A stretch of 64,000 bases of DNA from Sternotherus odoratus (lineage: Eukaryota > Chordata > Testudines > Kinosternidae), in assembly GCA_032164245.1 (NCBI GenBank), contig JAVMKO010000036.1, positions 496,001 through 560,000 of the forward strand, in the 5' to 3' direction. Positions 56,105-64,000 of this stretch are shown here, one piece after another. The position numbers were made by a program, and so were the translations under genes. Below the pieces are notes generated by a model. It searched no databases and was not told where the DNA came from. It worked only from the letters and a program-made list of their open reading frames with translations. The first letter of the stretch is position 1, and each line of letters opens with the position of its first letter.

Positions 56105-57526
56105 CAACAGTTGAGAAGAGCAACAGAGAGTCTAATTTCTCCTATTCTTGCCCCTGATCCCCCCCACACTTGCACATGCTTCCCCCTCCTCCGCCATCAC
56201 AAGCCTGCAGCTCTCATCATCCCCCCACCCACCGCCACCACCACCTGGGGTTTAAACAGATTTCGCCCCACACACACTGAGCTCCCACTATCACTAATTC
56301 CTTTCCACCCCTTCACACTGATCCAGTTACCCCTCCTCCCACACTGCCTCTCAAGCCACATGTGCTACAACTACACAGTCCTGGCTGGCTTTATTGGTGG
56401 CTTTTAGTTTTTGAAGGGGGACATGGGGGGCATATTTTGCCATCAAATTCCTCCCCCTCTTCCCCCGCCCCCATCTTCATGGCTATTTGCAAAGGCTTCT
56501 GGGTGCAGGGTGTGGAGCAAAGATGCCCCCACGCCCACCCTCATGGCAGATCAACATCTTGGCTTCGAGAATAGCTTTGAATTCTGTCCCCATGGGGAGT
56601 GGCTGGGGTGACAAAATCCCAGCCCCCCCTCCCCTCCTGGCCGCCTCCACTCTGGAAAGGAGAAGGAGGGAAATCTCGTCTCATTTTATAAGCTTGAGGG
56701 TGGGGGGTTGGGCTGCTCTTTTGTTTTTAAATGAAAAATAAATAAGTAAATTTAACCCTTATTTCCCTTTGGGGGACGGGGGTTGGGGGGGGAGAGGTTA
56801 AATCCAGGCATGGGGCTGAGCTAACTTACCCTACATCAGCCTCCGCCATCCCCCAGTGACCTCCCCTCCCCGCGCCAGGAATTTTAACTCTCCAAGCTTC
56901 GAATGTGTCCAGGCAAAAAAGAGAGCTGGATAGATCCATCTTTTTCAGGTAGCTACTGACAGTATTTCCCCACCCCCGCTGCTCTCTGCAGGGTGCCTGG
57001 TTTGGGGGTATCTTGCAGGGGAAGAACTGGGGGGGCCAGTCAGAGGCTGGAATGGAGGTGCTGGGAGAGGGAAGCTCCCCGGTGGGTTTTGGATTTTTAG
57101 CTCTCCTTGGTAATAAAATGCTGGGTTTTGAATCTGGGCGATGAATGGAAGCCCCCACCCCTCACCCCTTCTTTGGCCTGGCCTCTTGTGTGTCAAGACA
57201 GTTGACAGCTCAGTGCTCACCTCTGCTACCCTCGGTCAGGAAACCCCGGTTCTGGAAGCAGGAACGGGGGAACACCATGAGCTCCTTTGGTTCAGCCGAA
57301 TCCGGGCCCCACGCTTTCCTGTGATACTTGGGCGGCCAAGCATGACCCAGGTACCTCCCAGCAGTGGCCCATCATGACATGCAGCTCAGAGTATGGCTGA
57401 ACCAACTGCCATTTGGCTCCCCGGTCTAAGTTCACAGAGTTCCCGGCCAGACTCCTCACCCAGGTTTGGATATGGGGTGGGGTGCACAGGGTCCAGCAGC
57501 AGGATAGGTTCCCTTATTTCTAAGGT

Positions 57527-57958
57527 GTGGTGGAGTAGGAATACTGTGTGTTCGTGCCTCAGTTTCCCCTACGCATTTTGGTTGTCTATGTGAAGGAATA
57601 GGGGCCGATGGTGTAAAGAAGCAGGCAATGCCCTCTCCCTACCTGCAGCTGTAATCTGACCCCAAGTGGGGGAGGGAGGTGACCTGACCTGGCTGAGCCA
57701 GGGGGGAGAAGGGGCTGGAGAGAGTGAGTTTCAGTTTGGAGTCTGAAGCTGGCTGGAGTCAGGCAGGGAGGCAGAGGAGCTATCTCACTCCCTGCCCCCC
57801 AAAACGGATCCAGCTGAGGGCTCACGCTCGCTGTATGGTCTGGGTTAGACCAGATAGAAGTCATCAAATAAACCTCTGTTTTACTGGCTGGCTGAGAGTC
57901 ACTTTGACTGTGGATTTGGGGTGCAGAATCCACGGGCTCCCTCAGGACCCCGCCCAGT
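57527..57958 (+). mobile_element. LTR fragment related to 26762-27546
   Basis: It shares 'gtgcctcagtttcccctacg', 'ctgaccccaagtgggggagg', 'gaagtcatcaaataaacctc' and 'actttgactgtggatttggg' with the solo LTR in STXBP2. It is cut at 'ggaccccgcccag' and lacks the last ~230 bp. Borders are approximate. Confidence 0.8.
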
Positions 57959-58079
57959 ATTTCCTTGAATGTCGTTAATTATTTGCATTAAACTGCACCT
58001 CCAGGGCCCAGCTGAGGTCAGGGCCCCACGGTGCAGGGAGCTGCACATTCACATAGGCCTTGTCTTTACTCGTGTGTGC

Positions 58080-58265
58080 TTGCAGAGGCAGTGTGGTCTA
58101 GTGGCTGGAGTACTAGACTAGGCCTTTCTGAGATTTGGGTTCTGTCCCTGTGGGGTGCTCTGGAACATGTCTGTTCCATGCCTCAGTTTCCCCACCTGTA
58201 AAATGAGGCTAATGGTCCTGCTTTCTTTTGTAAAGTCCCTTGGGCTCTACTGACGAGGAGAGCTA
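58080..58265 (+). repeat. MIR-type SINE
   Basis: It reads 'cagtgtggtctagtggctgg' and 'tgcctcagtttccccacctg', then 'taaaatgaggctaatggtcc', the tRNA-like head and tail of MIR-class SINEs in order. Confidence 0.75.
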
Positions 58266-59139
58266 AGGATTAATTTTGGCTAAGGATTAACACATGGCAA
58301 AGCTGGGGCAGACAAGGCAGTTTGTAGTTTTCACATGAGTTAGCAGGGCAAGGGAAACCCTAGGAAACCTCCATAGTCTCTAGCTTGTGAAAATTACAAA
58401 CTGCCGTGGATTGGAGCTCCTGTTAGCTGACACTTCCCTTATTCCAAGTGAAAATGCACCCACAGTGTCCCCTCCCCAAAAAATTGACAATCGAGTGAGC
58501 CCAAGGAAGGATTATGGGGAAACTGAGGCACGACACGATGCCGTGACACATGACTCACCCAAAGAGTCGACAGAGGAGCTGGGAGTGGAAAGCAGCTCTC
58601 TTGAGGGCTGGTTAGTAGTTAGTTAGTTGAGGGCTAGCCTCACACCTTATCCTCCAAACCAGGCTTCCGCTTCCTCTTCCTCCCCGAGCTCTCTCTTCCT
58701 GCAAGTGGAGATCAAGAGACGAGCCAGCCGCAGCCGGCTCTCTGCAGATCACAGCCCAGCAGGACCTCAAGAGGAGCTGCTGGGAAGGAGGGACAGACCC
58801 TTTCATGGCTTGTTTGATCCAGCCCTGGCTAGCAGTCGGCATGGTCTGGACCGTTTGCCTGGCCACAGACCACAAGGAAAATGTTGCATTGCATGTAGGT
58901 ACAACTGGCTTCCATCCACAGCATTGCACCAGGCGGGTTAAAGAGGAAAGGCCTAACGCTGGACTCATTGACACTGGGGTCACTCTGGAGTAACCTCACT
59001 GAAGCAAATGGATTTCCTCTGGGTTTGTGCTGAGATCAGAATCGGGGCCAGAGAGCGATTGGTCCCTTAGCCTGGACTTTCTGGGTCCCAGCAGAGAAAC
59101 ATTGACAGGGAAAACTGGGGGCATGATCAGACTCCACTG

Positions 59140-59340
59140 TTATAGCGTCCCGCATCCTCCATGGATCTCAGAGCGTTTTGCAAAGGAGGGTCCCCAGCAT
59201 TGGTGTACAGAGGGGGAAACTGAGGCACAGACAGGGAAAGTCACTTGCACAGAGAAAATCAGGAGCAGAGTTGGGACTAGAACCCAGGTGCCCTGACTCA
59301 TATGCGCCCCTTCTTTAGCCACTAGACCCATGCTTCCCCC
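59140..59340 (-). repeat. MIR/CORE-type SINE
   Basis: It reads 'gagggggaaactgaggcaca', 'aaagtcacttgcacagagaa', 'gttgggactagaacccaggt' and 'ttagccactagacccatgct', a reversed MIR-type copy with a LINE-like 'tggatctcagagcgttttgc' tail. Confidence 0.65.
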
Positions 59341-60354
59341 CGGATTAAAATGGAGGTGTCCTGACTCCCAGTATCTCCCCGTTACTCTAACCTACTAGAT
59401 CACACTCCACTCCTAGAGCCAGGAATAGAACCCAGGTGTCCTGGCTTCTAATCCCCACTGCCCCCGCTTTAACTAGATTACACTCCCCTCCCAGGGCAGA
59501 GAACAAAATCCAGCCCTAAAGACCCCAGTGGCTCACCCTCTCAGCCAAACGTCCCCTTAGTCCAAGGGAAGCCAGCCCATGTCTTGCACTAGCTTCTCTC
59601 TCTGGCTAAAGTGCTCGTATGACACCCCCAGAGACATGCTATTACATGACACAAACAGGGAAACCGAGGCACGGTGCATCCGTGCCTAAGGAAGGAATTG
59701 ACTCTTGGTCTCCTGCATCCCAAGCGAGTGAGTCATCACTGCTCCCTCAGACAGTGATAAAACCCACCAGACTGAAGGGCTGGGAAATGGATCTAGCAGC
59801 AGCTGAGTGATTCACCCCTCTGGCTCTGTGGGTCGAGTCCCCCAGGAACAAGAGCCGTAATCCGGGGGCTGCAAGGGACGGTGGAGGGACCATTGGTGCA
59901 AGGGACCATTGGAGGCGAGAGCAGGATCCGGCCCCCTGCATGCCAGGAAGTGCCAAAGCACAGCCCCAAGGGAGAGATCTAGGCCCAGGCCTGTCCGCAG
60001 GTGAGTTCAAGAGGCTTATAACTCGAGCTGATTTAAATTCCATTCCAGCAGCTTTCTCGCCCAGGAATGTGTGTGTGTGTGTGTGGGGGGGGGCTTCTTG
60101 GCAAAGCGGCTGCCCCCGAGTGCCAAGTCGGTTTCCAGGGGCCATCTGCCCGTTGCCTGGCCAGGATTGATCCCCTTTGGCCTGGTTGCTGGGGTTTATG
60201 GACTCCGCCCCCACCCCGGCAGGGGGCGGGCTTCCATTAGAAATCCCCGTGCTGCCTGAGCCTGCGGGAACCTGAGTCAGACATGGGGGGGCAGCAGGTG
60301 TTTAGGGGAGGCTGGCGTGAGAAAACAAGAGGTAGAGGAAGTCAGGGCTCCTGG

Positions 60355-60750
60355 GTTCTTCTTCCAGATCTGGGAGTGGGGCCTAGTGGCTAGAGCCCAG
60401 GGCTAGGAATTAGAACTCCTGGGTTCTAGCTCCAGTTTTAGGATAGTGTGGGCTAGTGGTTAGAGCAGCAGGGACAGTGATTTAGTAGAACTTGTGGTTC
60501 TAGCCCCAGATCAGGCGGGGTGGGAGTGGAGGGGGGGACTAACTTTCAGGATACTTGTGTTCTACTCTCATCTCTGCGGCTGATTTACCTTGGGCAAGTT
60601 ACTGCCTCATTCTGTGCCTCAGTTTCCCCCTCTATAAAATGGGGCTACCAGTGCTCTCCGCTCAGAGGTGGGGGGTCGAGGCTCCACCCTTTAAGGCTGG
60701 CAAAGCACTTTGAGCTAGAAGGAGCCATGTAAGGATGTGGTCATTATTAT
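60355..60750 (+). repeat. MIR-type SINE with tandem heads
   Basis: Two 'gtggctagagc' / 'gtggttagagcag' heads are followed by 'ttgggcaagttactgcctca', 'ctgtgcctcagtttccccct' and 'taaaatggggctaccagtgc', with a 3' tail 'ggcaaagcactttgagct'. It is the most complete MIR-class copy here. Confidence 0.75.
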
Positions 60751-61459
60751 TGGTGTTTCATGGAGCTCACGCATGAAGTCGTCGTGCCCCCCCCCTCCGG
60801 TGGAGGGAGGTGGCCTGGGATACCCAGAGGTCAAGATCCCAGAGGTCCCTCCTGGGTGTAGAATCGCTGAAGCAGAGGAGCAGACAATTCCTGGGTTTCT
60901 CCATGGAGAAGAGACGTGTCCAGATAAAGGGACAGACACACACACCGGCGCTAGCCAGATCTCCGGGCTACGGCCTCAGCCACGAAACCAGCCTTTCTGG
61001 CTAACTCCTGTACGCATGACCTGCTTTACTCAGGTGAGTAAACCTTCACTGAAGCCAATGGGCTACGTATGTGAGCAAAGCTGCTCATGGGATGGAGTGG
61101 AATCAGGCACAGGGCCAGGGGGCAGGAGAGCTTAATTCGACCTTGGGGAACTCACGTCCCCGCTCCGTGCCTCGGTTTCCCCTCCCACCTTTTGTATATT
61201 TAGCATCTGAGTTCTTTGGGGGAGGGATTTTCTCTCACTCTGTGCAGCACCTGGCACGGTTGGGGCCCTGATCTCTGTCCTGATCTGCGCACCTGATGGC
61301 TGCAGGTGCACGTGGAAAGGAGAGGGTGGGGGGTAGGTGTGGGGGTGGCTGCCCCAGAGCCTAGCTCAGGTGGGCTTGGCAGATCTCCCCTTACCTGGGA
61401 CTGGGTCTTGGGGGGGAGGGGGCAGGATCCCCTAGGCTACAGCTAGGCCCAGGGGATCC

Positions 61460-62310
61460 CCAGCTCTCTGGGACAGTGTCGGAGGGTCACCCAGGGCCCC
61501 CGTGGTGCACCTGGGCCTCCGGGAGCCCCGCCCAGGTGAGCGGGGGGCGGGGCCTGCCTGCTCCAGGTGCGGGAGGAGGGAGGCACCTGCCTTTCCCTGG
61601 GTCACATGAGCGAGAGGGAAGGCGGAGTTGGCCAGTTCGCAGCCCTGGGGGGGAGCGGCCAGAGGGACAGGGCCGGTGAGTGCGGGGAAGGGGGGCTGGG
61701 GGCTCTCTGGGGAGGGTGGGGCCGCCCCCACCCAGGGCCAAAGAAACCCCCTCTGTCTCTTTAAGAGAGCCTGACCCCCCCCCCCATTCCACTTAATGCC
61801 CGGGGACGAGGGGGGGCTGCTGCCCCGGGAAGTGGGCATCTCTCCCCCTCCCCCACTGCTGCTGCGGGGGAGGGGTCTGTGCCCCCTCCCCCCCGCTTGT
61901 GCCTTGGGTCTGGCTACTCTGGTGCCATCGATCCGGGGGGGGGGGGCAGATATCCCTCCTACGGCTTATGCCTGGGGTTACCCGCCCTCCCCCCCCCCCC
62001 CCCAGCCCAGGGGGCGAGCGGCCTGGCCGTCCTTGAGAACCCAGGCGATCGGGCGCCTGGAGTCGATTCGTGGCAGCGCTTCCTGGTCTCCCCGGGTGCT
62101 TCCTCCTTCGGGGGGGTCGCCCCCTTCCGGGCTGTGGGGGGTCGCCCTGGGTGGCGTGGCACACGGAGGGTTAATGGGCGCCGGGTGACTTTCACCGTGT
62201 CAACGCTTCATCCGCCGGGTTAAAAATTGACCAGCGAGGCCCGGCTGGGCCCCACAGGGGGAGTCGGTCGAGGGGGGGACCCAGGGGCGCCCCATGTTCT
62301 TTAAAGCCGC
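61460..62310. promoter_or_regulatory. CpG-rich region, possible promoter
   Basis: GC and CpG density rise clearly ('ctggagtcgattcgtggcag', 'caacgcttcatccgccgggt'). A donor-like 'cagggccg|gtgagtgcggg' lies near 61675 on plus. This could be the first exon of a gene that continues past 64000, but no coding sequence is recognised. A TATA-less CpG promoter is the best guess. Confidence 0.3.
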
Positions 62311-62929
62311 CTCCCTGCCCTGAGGTGGACCCGGCAGGGCCTTGCCTGGGGGGATCTGGAGTGGCCATCACTAGCCCCAAGTGACTCGCCCCAGGGTCTT
62401 GGGGGTGGGGGGAGGGGTGTACAAGTCCTGGCACCTGCCCCTTGGGTCACCCCCCCCCATGGCAAGGTCCCTGTCTCCCTGCACTGGTGGCTCTGTGTCC
62501 CCTTCCCAAGGGGGCTCTGTGTACCCCCTGCTCTGCTTTCCCCCATGCCAGGGGTTCTGTGTGCCCCCCCCACATTGCCCTGCTGCATACCAAGACCCCC
62601 AAGAGACACCCTCCCCCAGGACTCTCAATAGAAAGGCGGCACTGCCCCAATGAGTTTCCAAATTTGGTGTGGCGGCCCCCTCGCTGCCCGCTGGCACCAG
62701 GCTGGGACACGCGCCCGCGTTCACCTGCACCGCCGCCCACAGCTGTTCGTCCCCCTGGCCGGGGGGCAGGTGGCTGCTAGTGTGGGGCTGGGCTCCTCCC
62801 TGGAGCTCTGTGCCCCGTGGGTTATTGGGGTACCTCCGGCACCCCCAGAGGGGAGCAGGGCCCTGGTGTGGCAGAGATACTGTCTCTTGCCCTGTAAGCT
62901 CTGTGGGGGCAGGGAATTGAAGTAGACGA

Positions 62930-63300
62930 GGAAAACAAAGGGTTTTGCCAGGGCAGCGGGGGAAACTGAGGTGCGGTGTGGGAAAGTGACTGGCTCGAGG
63001 AGGCTCAGGGAGTCGGGCAGAACTGGGAGTGGATCCTGGGTCTGACTCGCAGGCCTGTGTTTTAGTCACTAAACCATGTTCCCTAAGCAAGAGGGTGCAG
63101 CTTCTAACCCGGCTCCCTTGGTAAATAGCCCCTAGCAAGAGGCAGCCCCGGCCCCAAAGTGCTTCCCATCTAAATAGGTGGGAGGGGAAACTGAGGCACG
63201 GTGAGTTGCCCCAGTCAGTGACCATGCTGGGAAGGGAACTCGGCTCTATCTGATTCCCAGCTCAGAGCCCTAGCCACTAGGCCATGCTGCCTGCTGGGGT
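62930..63300 (-). repeat. MIR/CORE-type SINE pieces
   Basis: Two reversed copies: 'gggggaaactgaggtgcggt' with 'ttttagtcactaaaccatgt', and 'ggggaaactgaggcacggtg' with 'ccctagccactaggccatgc'. There is no coding signal. Confidence 0.65.
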
Positions 63301-63549
63301 CTCTGTAGACCCAGCTACGCTCTCGGGACTGGTTGAGCTGGGGTCATGGCTGTACTCAGGGGCCTGCGGCTCCTTTGGAATACCAGAGAGCAGCATTGCT
63401 GAGGGCAACTGGAAGAAATTTGGGGTGGGTTCGTTGGGCCGTTTATTAACACTTGGGCTGCTCTCTGCTATTAGAGTGATTGGAGGATGGGGGGGGGGGG
63501 AGGCCCAGGTTTTTCCTGGGATGGGACCCACAAGGAGTATGGAGCAGTG

Positions 63550-63850
63550 GGTAGAGCAGGAAAGGCTGGGACAGGAGCCAGGACTCCCGGGGTCCCTCTC
63601 AGGCCCGGGGTTAGTGTCTTCCCCGGCTCAGACCTGACAGACCGGACTCCTGGGTTCTATTCCCAATTGTGGCAGAGTGTTTGCTGCTGGTTAGAGTGGG
63701 GGGGATCGGAAGCCAGGACTCCTGGGTTCTATTCTCAGCTGTGCCAGTGACTTGCCATGTGGACTCCTGGTTTCTGTAGCTGGTTGTGCATTGCCTCCTT
63801 CTCACTTGGGCAACTCCCTTCTCTGCTTGGTGCCTCAGTTTCCCCACCTG
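63550..63850 (+). repeat. MIR/CORE-type SINE with repeated heads
   Basis: Segments 'gagccaggactcccggggtc', 'gaccggactcctgggttcta' and 'agccaggactcctgggttct' are followed by 'tgcctcagtttccccacctg'. It is a head multiplied in tandem followed by one tail, as at 60355-60750. Confidence 0.6.
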
Positions 63851-64000
63851 TCACACTTGCCTTCCTCCTGGGGCGCTGTGAGGTTGCGTTCGGCCCAGAT
63901 CCGTGAGGTGTTTCGGTCCCCTGGCCGCTCAGATGTGACGAGGCTGAGGATCCGCTGGGAGCCGCAGGAATGGGGAAAGGGTCTGTTCTGTGGGGAAGGC

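Larger units (their letters stand above)
56110..64000. other. No supportable gene in the last 8 kb
   Basis: Apart from the LTR fragment, SINE pieces and the CpG-rich segment listed separately, this stretch shows no exon with a recognisable protein match on either strand. I looked for human PRKACA neighbours ASF1B and SAMD1 by eye and did not see them. Open frames here are short and GC-driven. Confidence 0.5.

Noticed and set aside
1..64000. A new multi-gene defence, biosynthetic or toxin system
   Set aside because: All recognisable genes are ordinary vertebrate genes or mobile-element remnants; nothing shows an operon-like or otherwise coordinated new system.

Overview
This is a GC-rich, gene-dense, repeat-laden vertebrate window. 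It has spliced genes with GT-AG introns, CR1 and Penelope-like retroelements, hAT elements with 8-bp target-site duplications (TSDs), MIR/CORE-type SINE pieces and endogenous retrovirus LTRs. The repeat mix, especially LTRs starting TGTGACGAAGTGGG and the Penelope 3' tail GGTGCCACAGGACTCTTTG, looks like a turtle. That attribution rests on my memory of such repeats; a sauropsid is the safer statement.

Layout. 1-13.7 kb is intergenic or accessory DNA: MITEs, a decayed hAT transposase, a perfect 82-bp-arm palindrome made of Penelope 3' ends, a 1.6-kb G-rich minisatellite, and arrays of a ~63-bp unit. 13.77-16.27 kb (-) holds the TATA promoter, 5'UTR exon and first coding exon of PRDX2; I find no later PRDX2 exon. 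17.44-18.85 kb (+) holds three exons matching the middle of RNASEH2A (numbered 5-7 of 8 by comparison with the human gene); upstream exons and the last exon are not seen. 19.06-24.26 kb (-) is a 5'-truncated Ty3/gypsy-like provirus with gag, a protease-like segment and a 3' LTR, but no visible polymerase. Two unrelated plus-strand solo LTRs sit inside it, each with its own 4-bp TSD.

24.34-42.05 kb (-) is a complete 19-exon STXBP2 (Munc18-2) reading frame of 637 codons. The exon phases all agree. It is unusual: three minisatellites in it copy coding or splice-junction sequence, and exon 15 appears fused to a partial copy of exon 16. 47.15-56.1 kb (+) is a complete 10-exon PKA catalytic-subunit gene of 343 codons. 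Its diagnostic residues are PRKACA-like, but it has a non-myristoylatable N-terminus, an altered glycine-rich loop and a 2-residue loss after the APE motif. 56.1-64 kb has SINE and LTR pieces, a CpG-rich segment that may be a promoter, and no gene I can support.

How the genes relate. STXBP2 (vesicle fusion) and PRKACA (cAMP signalling) have opposite orientations with their 5' ends facing across about 5 kb. That gap carries a YY1/E2F-type motif cluster near 43.8-43.94 kb and a YY1-type motif at the PRKACA start. PRDX2 and RNASEH2A are also head-to-head, as I recall them on human 19p13, but both are incomplete here. I found no new multi-gene system. The strongest novel signals are the splice-junction minisatellites of STXBP2, the divergent PKA, the nested LTR stack and the Penelope palindrome.
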